Positions 7,692 through 15,576 of a stretch of DNA of 20,384 nucleotides are shown one piece after another; positions within the stretch are counted from its first letter, which is position 1, and each line of letters opens with the position of its first letter. A model generated the notes under the pieces. That model had not been told where the DNA came from, ran no database searches, and saw nothing but the letters and a program-made list of their open reading frames with translations. The DNA is from JBBRMQ01 sp038230775 (GTDB taxonomy: Bacteria > Acidobacteriota > Thermoanaerobaculia > Gp7-AA8). The stretch is taken from contig JBBRMQ010000054.1 of NCBI GenBank assembly GCA_038230775.1, positions 1-20,384 of the forward strand, written 5' to 3'. Position numbers and translations under genes: made by a program.

Positions 7692-7794
7692 TGACGAGTA
7701 TTCTCCGCCCTTGTGAAAATTTTCACGGGCTCGACCGTGATGACTTCACGCCCTTGCTGCCCGGCGCTCAATCAGCATCACCGCGATCAACCCT
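7692..7794. promoter_or_regulatory. Divergent control region between isomerase gene and nuoG
   Basis: This 103-bp region separates the two divergent transcription units that carry the two halves of complex I. It contains the isomerase gene's GGAG (7703-7706, minus strand) and the Rex-like operator at 7711-7728. No convincing sigma-70 -35/-10 pair or Shine-Dalgarno sequence for nuoG is visible. Promoters for both directions should lie here because the flanking genes start at its edges. Confidence 0.6.
7711..7728. promoter_or_regulatory. Rex operator (ROP-like palindrome)
   Basis: TTGTGAAAATTTTCACGG matches the known Rex consensus TTGTGAA-WWWW-TTCACAA at 16 of 18 positions, with a perfect 14-bp palindrome GTGAAAATTTTCAC at 7713-7726. 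It lies 66 nt before the nuoG start and 20 nt before the isomerase GTG, suited to controlling both directions. The regulator itself is encoded at the end of the nuoG-N block. Rex binds such sites when NADH/NAD+ is low and leaves them when NADH rises. Occupancy is inferred. Confidence 0.85.
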
Positions 7795-9309
7795 ATGGGT
7801 AAAGTTACCATCGACGGAGTGGAAGTCGAAGTTCAGGACGGCATCAATATCATTGAGGCCTCCAAACTCGCGGACATTCACGTCCCGCATTTCTGCTATC
7901 ACCCGTCGCTGACGGTCGTCGGCCAGTGCCGTATGTGTCTCGTCGAAGTGGAGGGCATGCCGAAGCTGCAGGCCGGCTGCTCGACCACCGTGAAAGACGG
8001 AATGAAGATTCACGTCTGGAACGAGAAAGTCGAGAAAGCGCGCAAGGGGCAGATGGAATTTCTGCTCATCAATCATCCGCTCGACTGCCCGATCTGTGAC
8101 AAGGCCGGCGAGTGTCCGCTGCAGGACTACTCGTTCAATTACGGCTCGGTCGAGTCGCGCTACGGCGAACACAAGCGAACGTATCCCGGGATGGACCGCA
8201 CCGCGATCGGCCCGCACGTCGTGCAGAACATGAATCGCTGCATCCACTGCACGCGATGCATCCGCTTCACCCAGGAGATCACCGGCACCAACGAGCTCGC
8301 GTTTTTCAAGCGCGGCGCATCGACGGAAGTCGGCGTGTTCCCCGGAACGCCGATCGATAACTGGATGTCCGCCTGCGTCACCGACCTCTGCCCCACCGGC
8401 GCGCTCACGCCTCGTGAGTTCCGCTTCGAATCGCGTGTCTGGAATCTCGACACCACTGACTCCGTCTGCAACGGCTGCGACGTCGGCTGCAACATCTTCA
8501 TCGGTCACCGCAGCGGCCAGATCTTCCGCTATCGCCCGCGAGTCAATCCCGAAGTCAACGATCACTGGCTGTGCGATTACGGCCGCTTCTCGTATGAGCG
8601 TTACGACACCGACCGCGTCGTCGTTCCCAAAGTCCGCACCGACGAATACCTCGGCATCTCCACCTGGAGCGAGGCGCTGGACGCCATCGCCGGTGCGCTG
8701 AAGGGCGCGACGGTCACCGCGATCGCATCCGCGAACATGACGAACGAAGAAGTGCGGATGGCCAGGACGCTCTTCGATCGCATGGGCGCCAAGGCCGGCG
8801 TCATGGTCGACTCCATCGGTCCCATCAAAATGAAATCGCGAACCGAATGGCTCCTCGGCACCCAGGCCGCGCCGAACTATCGCGGCGTGTCGGCGGCCCT
8901 CGGCGAATCGGATCTGGTCGAGAAACTGCTGACTGGCGGCGCCGGCGCGAACGATGTGCTCTACATCTGCGACGCCGAATTCAGCGAGCGGACCAAAGAT
9001 CCGGCCGTCATCGCGAATCTGCGCAAAGCGAAGTTCCTCATCGTCCACTCGTGGGACGCGACGCATCCGCTCAACGAGGTCGCGGACGTTCTTCTCCCCG
9101 GCACCATCCACGCGGAGAAGGAAGGAACGTTCGTCAACCTGCAGGGAACCGAGCAGCGGATCCATCAGGCCTACGCGCCGAAAGGCCAGGCTGTTCCCGA
9201 CCGTGAGATTTTCCGACGCATCGGCGCGCGCCTCTTCCCCGAGGCGGCGGAGTTTCAGGAAGCAGAGACGTTCGCTGACGAACAGAATCCTGTCGAGGCG
9301 ATGGCTTGA
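7795..9309 (+). CDS. nuoG: NADH:quinone oxidoreductase subunit G, short form
   Basis: A 504-residue iron-sulfur subunit of the complex I N module. All cluster ligands can be read: the 2Fe-2S N1b site C34, C45, C48, C62; the N5 site H94, C98, C101, C107; the N4 site C149, C152, C155, C199; and the extra N7 site C225, C228, C232, C260 with the C-x2-C-x3-C-x27-C spacing. The molybdopterin-oxidoreductase-like C-terminal region (about 270-490, with VLLPGTIHAEKEGTFVNLQG) is much shorter than in the 780-910-residue E. coli and Thermus proteins. The ATG at 7795 has no Shine-Dalgarno but begins at the ferredoxin fold. It is the first gene of the plus-strand block, downstream of the Rex operator. Confidence 0.95.
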   Translation: MGKVTIDGVEVEVQDGINIIEASKLADIHVPHFCYHPSLTVVGQCRMCLVEVEGMPKLQAGCSTTVKDGMKIHVWNEKVEKARKGQMEFLLINHPLDCPICDKAGECPLQDYSFNYGSVESRYGEHKRTYPGMDRTAIGPHVVQNMNRCIHCTRCIRFTQEITGTNELAFFKRGASTEVGVFPGTPIDNWMSACVTDLCPTGALTPREFRFESRVWNLDTTDSVCNGCDVGCNIFIGHRSGQIFRYRPRVNPEVNDHWLCDYGRFSYERYDTDRVVVPKVRTDEYLGISTWSEALDAIAGALKGATVTAIASANMTNEEVRMARTLFDRMGAKAGVMVDSIGPIKMKSRTEWLLGTQAAPNYRGVSAALGESDLVEKLLTGGAGANDVLYICDAEFSERTKDPAVIANLRKAKFLIVHSWDATHPLNEVADVLLPGTIHAEKEGTFVNLQGTEQRIHQAYAPKGQAVPDREIFRRIGARLFPEAAEFQEAETFADEQNPVEAMA

Positions 9310-9313
9310 GAAA

Positions 9314-9388
9314 CAGCGAGCAGCGAGCAGCGAGCGGCGAGCGGAAAATCAAGAGGCCTGCTCGCCGCTCGCCGCTCGCCGCTCGCTC
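9314..9388. repeat. Inverted heptad array B (CAGCGAG/CGGCGAG units)
   Basis: The left arm, 9314-9344, holds CAGCGAG three times, then CGGCGAG and CGG. The right arm, 9358-9388, holds CTCGCCG three times and CTCGCTC, the inverse heptad. The loop is about 13 nt. The arms pair with scattered mismatches because the A and G variants occur in different unit orders. It fills the whole nuoG-nuoH gap (9310-9396) and ends 8 nt before the nuoH ATG, leaving no room for a normal ribosome-binding site. Confidence 0.88.
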
Positions 9389-9396
9389 CAACTGAT

Positions 9397-10467
9397 ATGG
9401 CGGACATCGATACCGTAGACGTCGCCCTCTCCGTTCTCAAGATCGCGATCGTCGTCGGAGCACTCCTCAATGTCACGCCGATCATGGTGTGGGTGGAACG
9501 GCGCGGCAGTGCGCTGATTCAGGATCGCCCCGGACCGAACCGCGTTGGACCGTTCGGACTGTTTCAATCGTTTGCCGACGCCCTCAAGTTTTTTCTCAAG
9601 GAAGACATCGTCCCCAGCGGTGCGCATCGATGGCTGTACACGATGGCGCCGATGTTCGGCCTTCTTCCCGCGCTGACGACCATCGCGGTGATTCCGTGGG
9701 GCCGCCAGTTCCGCCTCCCCGGCGGGCGGCTGTTCGAGCCGATCGTTGCCGATGTGAACGTCGGCATCCTGGTGATCTTCGCGCTGGCGTCGCTCGGCGT
9801 GTACGGGATCGTCACTGCCGGCTGGGCGTCGAACAACAAGTTCTCGCTTTTCGGCGGGATCCGCGCTTCGGCGCAGATGATCTCGTACGAGCTTTCGCTG
9901 ACACTGGCAGCCGTAAGTGCGTTGATGGTCGCCGGCTCGCTGCGGCTGACGGACGTCGTGTGGCGGCAGACCGGCTACTTCGTTCTCTTCGACACCATCA
10001 AGATTCCGGCGTGGAACGTCTTCTCTCCGGCGATGTGGCTCAGCTTCATCGTGTTCGTCGTCTCCGCGTTCGCCGAGACGAACCGCCTGCCGTTCGATTT
10101 CGCGGAAGCGGACTCGGAGCTCGTGGCCGGCTATCACACCGAGTACTCGTCGATGAAGTTCGCGCTGTTCTTCATGTCGGAGTACATCTCGATGGCGACG
10201 ATCTCGGCCCTCATCACCACGCTATTCCTCGGCGGATGGGACATCCCCTGGTACAACGAGCCCGCGACGGCGCTTGGCTTCGCGCTGTCGCTGATGGCGT
10301 TCGTGGCGAAGGTCTCGTTCGTCCTCTTCGTCTTCGTCTGGGTGCGCTGGACGATCCCGCGGCTGAAGTACGACATCCTCATGAAGATGGGCTGGAAAGT
10401 GTTTCTGCCGATGGCGCTCGTGAACCTGGTGCTGGTGGCGTGGTTCATCGCGGAGCGCTGGATATGA
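9397..10467 (+). CDS. nuoH: NADH:quinone oxidoreductase subunit H
   Basis: A 356-residue multi-helix membrane subunit that forms much of the quinone-binding channel at the base of the peripheral arm. Conserved blocks are VERRGSALIQDRPGPNRVGP (33-52), GGIRASAQMISYELSL (about 154-169), AETNRLPFDFAEADSELVAGYHTEYS (from about 226) and VRWTIPRLKYD (about 314-324). Length and topology match the family. No Shine-Dalgarno is visible before the ATG; the bases just upstream are the right arm of heptad array B. The next nuo gene in the usual order, nuoI, is absent and the 247-bp gap to nuoJ holds repeats. Confidence 0.96.
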   Translation: MADIDTVDVALSVLKIAIVVGALLNVTPIMVWVERRGSALIQDRPGPNRVGPFGLFQSFADALKFFLKEDIVPSGAHRWLYTMAPMFGLLPALTTIAVIPWGRQFRLPGGRLFEPIVADVNVGILVIFALASLGVYGIVTAGWASNNKFSLFGGIRASAQMISYELSLTLAAVSALMVAGSLRLTDVVWRQTGYFVLFDTIKIPAWNVFSPAMWLSFIVFVVSAFAETNRLPFDFAEADSELVAGYHTEYSSMKFALFFMSEYISMATISALITTLFLGGWDIPWYNEPATALGFALSLMAFVAKVSFVLFVFVWVRWTIPRLKYDILMKMGWKVFLPMALVNLVLVAWFIAERWI

Positions 10468-10476
10468 GGGTTGCGC

Positions 10477-10569
10477 GTAGCGCCGGCGTCCTCGCCGGCC
10501 GGTCCGCCGGCGTCTCGCCGGCACGCCGCCGGGACGGCGGCGGAACAGCCACCGGGACGGTGGCGCTAC
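10477..10569. repeat. GTAGCGCC-bracketed multi-hairpin element R1
   Basis: A 93-bp element bounded by the perfect inverted octamers GTAGCGCC (10477-10484) and GGCGCTAC (10562-10569). Inside are successive small hairpins: GCCGGCG-TCCT-CGCCGGC, GCCGGCG-TCT-CGCCGGC, then CCGCCGGGACGGCGG and CCACCGGGACGGTGG. It lies in the nuoH-nuoJ gap. The layout resembles REP/BIME-type palindromic units in architecture, though the sequence is different. Confidence 0.85.
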
Positions 10570-10596
10570 AACGCACGGCGCATACGATCGCTTTGC

Positions 10597-10698
10597 GTAG
10601 CGCCGGCGGCCTCGCCGGCGGGACCGCCAGCGGCTCGCTGGCAGATTTCAATCGCCGCCGGGCCGGCGGCGGTCCCGCCACCGAGCCGGTGGCGCTAC
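10597..10698. repeat. GTAGCGCC-bracketed multi-hairpin element R2
   Basis: A second 102-bp element in direct orientation with R1 and 27 bp downstream, again bounded by GTAGCGCC (10597-10604) and GGCGCTAC (10691-10698). Its hairpins differ in sequence but keep the order: GCCGGCG-GCCT-CGCCGGC, GCCAGCGGCTCGCTGGC, GCCGCCGGGCCGGCGGC and CCACCGAGCCGGTGG. Substitutions that preserve pairing (for example GCCGGCG against GCCAGCG with a matching partner) suggest the folded form matters. It ends 4 bp before the nuoJ Shine-Dalgarno. Confidence 0.85.
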
Positions 10699-10702
10699 GC
10701 GC

Positions 10703-10707
10703 GGAGG
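10703..10707 (+). promoter_or_regulatory. Ribosome-binding site of nuoJ
   Basis: GGAGG at 10703-10707 lies 7 nt before GTG at 10715 and fixes that non-ATG start. It sits just after repeat element R2, so folding of the repeat would end directly next to it. Confidence 0.8.
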
Positions 10708-10714
10708 CGCTCCA

Positions 10715-11218
10715 GTGATCACCTTCGCGATCTTTTTCTTCTTCGCGGCAATTGCGGTGATCTTCGCGCTTGTCGTGATCCTGCATCGCAATCCCGTCGT
10801 CGGCGCGCTGGCTCTCGTCGCGTCGTTCTTCGCACTTGCGGTGATGTACGTCCTGCTCGAGGTGCCGTTTCTCGCGGCGCTGCAGGTGATCGTCTACGCA
10901 GGCGCGATCATGGTGCTGTTCCTCTTCGTGATCATGCTGCTCAACCTGCAGCATCAACCCGAGCCCCACACGCGCCCCATCCAGCAATTCCTCGGCTACG
11001 TCTCGAGCGCGTCGTTCGGGATCGGGCTCGTCTACTACGTCGCGAAATACGCCGTGATGGAGAATCCGAACGGGCTCTTCGTCGCCGACGCGCGCACGAT
11101 CGGCATCCGACTGTTCGAGGCCTACGCGTTCCCCTTCGAGATGGTGTCGATCCTTCTCCTGGCCGCGATCGTCGGCGCGCTGTTCCTCAGCGCGCGCACC
11201 GGAGCAGCAGCGCGATGA
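10715..11218 (+). CDS. nuoJ: NADH:quinone oxidoreductase subunit J
   Basis: A 167-residue membrane subunit with five hydrophobic helices (about 2-22, 28-48, 53-75, 91-112 and 137-160). NuoJ packs between NuoA/H and NuoK and its third helix undergoes turnover-linked changes. The conserved VIVYAGAIMVLFLFVIMLLNL at about 58-78 is the family signature. The start is GTG at 10715 with GGAGG 7 nt upstream. The stop overlaps the nuoK start as ATGA, so translation is coupled. Confidence 0.95.
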   Translation: MITFAIFFFFAAIAVIFALVVILHRNPVVGALALVASFFALAVMYVLLEVPFLAALQVIVYAGAIMVLFLFVIMLLNLQHQPEPHTRPIQQFLGYVSSASFGIGLVYYVAKYAVMENPNGLFVADARTIGIRLFEAYAFPFEMVSILLLAAIVGALFLSARTGAAAR

Positions 11219-11517
11219 TCCCGACCCAATGGTTTCTCATCCTCAGCGCGATCCTCTTCGCCATCGGCGTTTGCGGCGTGCTGACGCGCCGCAACGGCAT
11301 CACGATCTTCATGTCCATCGAGCTGATGGTCAACGCGACGAACCTCACGTTCCTCGCCTACGCGCGACAGTTTCATCAGATTCACGGAGTCATCTTCGTG
11401 TTCTTCGTGATGGCGATTGCCGCGGCCGAGGCTGCTGTGGGGCTGGCAATCTTCATTTCGCTGTATCACCACCGGCAAACGATTGATGTCGATGAAGCCA
11501 ACCTGATGCGGTGGTAA
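11215..11517 (+). CDS. nuoK: NADH:quinone oxidoreductase subunit K
   Basis: A 100-residue, three-helix subunit, the MrpC-like part of the proton-translocating chain. The two membrane glutamates known to be essential are present at E36 (MSIELMVNATNL) and E72 (AAAEAAVGLAI), the same numbers as in E. coli. Its ATG overlaps the nuoJ stop by 4 nt. The C-terminal tail (DVDEANLMRW) is typical of the family. A 42-nt gap follows, containing the start-codon hairpin of the next gene. Confidence 0.96.
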   Translation: MIPTQWFLILSAILFAIGVCGVLTRRNGITIFMSIELMVNATNLTFLAYARQFHQIHGVIFVFFVMAIAAAEAAVGLAIFISLYHHRQTIDVDEANLMRW

Positions 11518-11532
11518 ACGGCACAAACATCG

Positions 11533-11562
11533 CATTTTCCAGGCGCAGGAGTCTGGAAAATG
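11533..11562 (+). promoter_or_regulatory. Hairpin with start codon in stem and Shine-Dalgarno in loop
   Basis: CATTTTCCAG (11533-11542) and CTGGAAAATG (11553-11562) are a perfect 10-bp inverted repeat around a 10-nt loop, GCGCAGGAGT. The loop contains the AGGAG Shine-Dalgarno (11547-11551), and the last three bases of the right arm are the ATG of the downstream gene. In RNA this would pair the start codon with CAU while exposing the AGGAG. It may tune translation of the inserted small gene, or act as a DNA operator. Confidence 0.7.
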
Positions 11563-11973
11563 GACAAGACAGAGAAGCTGATTGACTGGAAAGAAGACGA
11601 GAAACCGGACCGCAACCACGACGGCATCGATGACCGCCTCGAGCCGGCAATCCCGGACATCGCCGCGGGCTCGGCAAAACTGCGCCACGAGCTTCGCGAC
11701 AATCCGGGCAACGACGCAGTGGTTACCGGCGGCGCTCCCGACGTGCGATGGGAATCCGCGCAGTTCAACGGCGACGAGGCGGCGGTCAGCAGCATGCCGT
11801 CCCCGGACCAGAACGAAGTCGACGACATCGGCCGCTCGATGGGAATCACATACCAGGACAATGAAGAGCTGAAGGTCGGAGAAAAAGAAGAAGATCGCGA
11901 CAAGAAGCGCTGGGAGCTCGATCCTGCATCGTCTGACGACTATCAGGAACGACTCCGGGACGAGGAAAAATAG
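11560..11973 (+). CDS. Small acidic protein, DUF6335-like, inside the nuo operon
   Basis: 137 residues, highly charged, with no membrane segment or signal peptide; predicted cytoplasmic. The segments LRDNPGNDAVVTGGAPDVRWESA, SSMPSPDQNEVDDIGRSMGITYQDNEEL and RDKKRWELDPASSDDY resemble what I remember of the DUF6335 family, whose function is unknown. Residues 17-28 (DRNHDGIDDRLE) resemble a calcium-binding EF-hand/thrombospondin-type-3 loop with acidic or Asn ligands at 17, 19, 21, 25 and 28. The start is supported by AGGAG 8 nt upstream, although the ATG is inside a hairpin. It lies between nuoK and nuoL in the same orientation, so it is probably cotranscribed with complex I; it is not a standard subunit. 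Possible roles include an accessory or assembly factor, but nothing in the sequence shows this. Confidence 0.85.
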   Translation: MDKTEKLIDWKEDEKPDRNHDGIDDRLEPAIPDIAAGSAKLRHELRDNPGNDAVVTGGAPDVRWESAQFNGDEAAVSSMPSPDQNEVDDIGRSMGITYQDNEELKVGEKEEDRDKKRWELDPASSDDYQERLRDEEK

Positions 11974-11987
11974 GCCAACGCGGGGAG

Positions 11988-12007
11988 CTCCTCGCTGCGG
12001 CGAGGAG
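11988..12007 (+). terminator. GC-rich hairpin after the inserted gene
   Basis: CTCCTCGC (11988-11995) and GCGAGGAG (12000-12007) form a perfect 8-bp stem with a 4-nt loop, 15 nt past the stop of the inserted gene. There is no T-run, so at most it is a partial terminator or RNA-stability element. nuoL is read from beyond it in the same direction. Confidence 0.4.
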
Positions 12008-12020
12008 GACTGGACAGGTA

Positions 12021-12085
12021 CTGAGGACTGAGGACCGAGGACGGAGCTACCACGCTCAGTCCTCAGTCCTCAGTCCTCAGTCCTC
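12021..12085. repeat. Inverted heptad array C (CTGAGGA units)
   Basis: The left arm, 12021-12046, reads CTGAGGA, CTGAGGA, CCGAGGA, CGGAG. The right arm, 12055-12085, holds the inverse heptad TCCTCAG three times, with partial units at both ends. The loop is about 8 nt. Left-arm variants and right-arm units differ slightly, so pairing is imperfect. It lies between the small acidic gene and nuoL, ending 6 nt before the nuoL ATG; the pyrimidine-rich right arm occupies the place of the ribosome-binding site. Confidence 0.9.
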
Positions 12086-12091
12086 GCGTGA

Positions 12092-14004
<1,913 letters not shown>

Positions 14005-14008
<4 letters not shown>

Positions 14009-15576
14009 CGCACGTCCTCAGCACCACGCTCTGGCTGCCGATCGTCGCGGCCGTCATTCTCATGTTCTTCCCACGCCGCTCGGCGAACGCGATCAAGGCG
14101 GTCGGCCTGACAGCATCGATCGCGACGTTCATCATCTCGCTGGGGATCGTGCAGCAGTTCCAGGAAGGGCGGGCGGGATTCCAGCTCGTCGAAGTGAAGA
14201 CGTGGATCGCGCAATGGGGCATCAACTACGCGCTCGGTGTTGACGGCATCTCGCTCTGGCTGGTCCTGCTCACGACGCTGCTGACGCCCGTCGTGTTTCT
14301 CTCGTCGTGGAACACGATTCACAAGCATCCGAAGGAGTACGTCATCGCGTTTCTGATCATGGAAGCGGCGATGATCGGCGTGTTTGTGGCGACGGATCTG
14401 ATCCTCTTCTACGTCTTCTTCGAGCTGACGCTGCTGCCGATGTATCTGGTGATCGGCGTCTGGGGCGGCGCGAACCGCATCTACGCCGCGATCAAGTTCT
14501 TCCTCTTCACGATCTTCGGCTCACTCCTGATGCTCCTCGGCATCATCTATCTGGGATTCCTGCAGTTTCATTACAGCGGACGGCCGACGTTCGCGATCAC
14601 CGATATGTACGGCCTCTCATTGCCGCCACACATTCAGGCGTGGCTGTTTGCGGCGTTCGCCCTGGCGTTCGCGATCAAAGTGCCGCTGTTTCCACTGCAC
14701 ACCTGGTTGCCTGACGCGCACGTCGAAGCACCGACCGGCGGATCGATCATCCTCGCCGGCGTCATGCTGAAGATGGGCACGTACGGTTTCCTGCGTCTGG
14801 TGTTGCCGCTGTTCCCCGACGCCACGATTCGCCACGCAAACGTCATGATGGGCCTGGCGGTCATCGGCATCATGTACGGCGCGCTCGTCGCCTGGGTGCA
14901 GCCCGACATGAAGAAGCTCGTCGCCTACTCCTCGGTCTCGCACCTTGGGTTCTGCGTGCTTGGGATCTTTGCGCTGAACCAGACCGCGATCGAAGGCTCG
15001 ATCCTGCAGATGGTCAACCACGGCCTGTCGACGGGAGCCCTCTTTCTCCTGGTAGGCGTGGTCTACGAACGGCGGCACACGCGACTGCTGGCCGACTACG
15101 GCGGCATCGCGCACACCATGCCGGTGTACGCCACGCTCTTCGTCATCGCCATGCTCTCCTCGGTCGGCCTGCCCGGCCTGAACGGTTTCGTCGGCGAGTT
15201 CCTGATCCTCTCGGGCTCGTTCAAGACGAATCCGCGCTGGACGATCGCCGCGGCGACGGGCGTGATTCTGGCGGCGATCTATCTCCTCTGGCTGGTGCAG
15301 CGCGTGTTCTACGGGCCGATCACCAAAGAAGAGAACAAGTCGATTCCGGAGATTGCGTGGAACGAGATCGCCGCGACCATCCCACTGATCGTCCTCATGG
15401 TGTGGATCGGCGTGTATCCGAATTACTTCCTGAGAAAGATGACACCGAGCGTACAGCGCCTGCTGAAGATCGTTGAGAAACAGAATCCTGACGTGATGTA
15501 CGCGAGTGTGCGGACCGGCTTCAGCCGGTCGAGGCCGGCTGAAGCCGGCCCACACACCGAGGCCGGCAAACGATGA
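14005..15576 (+). CDS. nuoM: NADH:quinone oxidoreductase subunit M
   Basis: 523 residues, the second antiporter-like proton channel. The helix-5 glutamate E140 (FFELTLLPMYLVIGVWGG) and channel lysine K225 (FAIKVPLFPLHTWLPDAHVEAP) are present, as is the conserved PDMKKLVAYSSVSHLGF block at 300-316. The start is GTG at 14005, overlapping the nuoL stop (GTGA); it gives a normal N-terminal helix (LWLPIVAAVILMFF). The last 20 or so residues (from about S501) are encoded by a palindromic repeat at 15506-15555 and are not expected family sequence. The stop overlaps nuoN as ATGA. Confidence 0.95.
15506..15555. repeat. GTGTG...CACAC palindrome inside the 3' end of nuoM
   Basis: A 50-bp element bounded by GTGTG (15506-15510) and CACAC (15551-15555). 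Inside are two small hairpins: CCGGCTTCAGCCGG (15515-15528) and CCGGCTGAAGCCGG (15535-15548). They are also reverse complements of each other, so the element can fold either as two hairpins or as one long stem. Its ends and size match the element at 17743-17794. It is open in the nuoM frame and encodes the last part of the protein. Confidence 0.85.

Noticed and set aside
7768..9165. 465-residue minus-strand open frame opposite nuoG
   Set aside because: Antisense shadow of nuoG with no recognisable domain; nuoG carries all the iron-sulfur ligands.
7795..9309. Formate dehydrogenase or hydrogenase subunit instead of NuoG
   Set aside because: The N1b/N5/N4/N7 ligand order, short degenerate molybdopterin region and nuoH-N downstream fit NuoG; no molybdenum or NiFe catalytic subunit is present.
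9314..9388. Possible CRISPR array
   Set aside because: The repeats are 7 bp, contiguous and inverted, without unique spacers, and no cas gene is present.
10468..10714. Possible remnant of nuoI in the nuoH-nuoJ gap
   Set aside because: No ferredoxin-type CxxCxxCxxxCP motif is visible in any frame; the gap is accounted for by R1, R2 and short joins.
10471..11214. Long in-frame extension upstream of nuoK
   Set aside because: It translates the R1/R2 repeats and out-of-frame nuoJ. The nuoK start is fixed by the ATGA overlap and normal 100-residue length.
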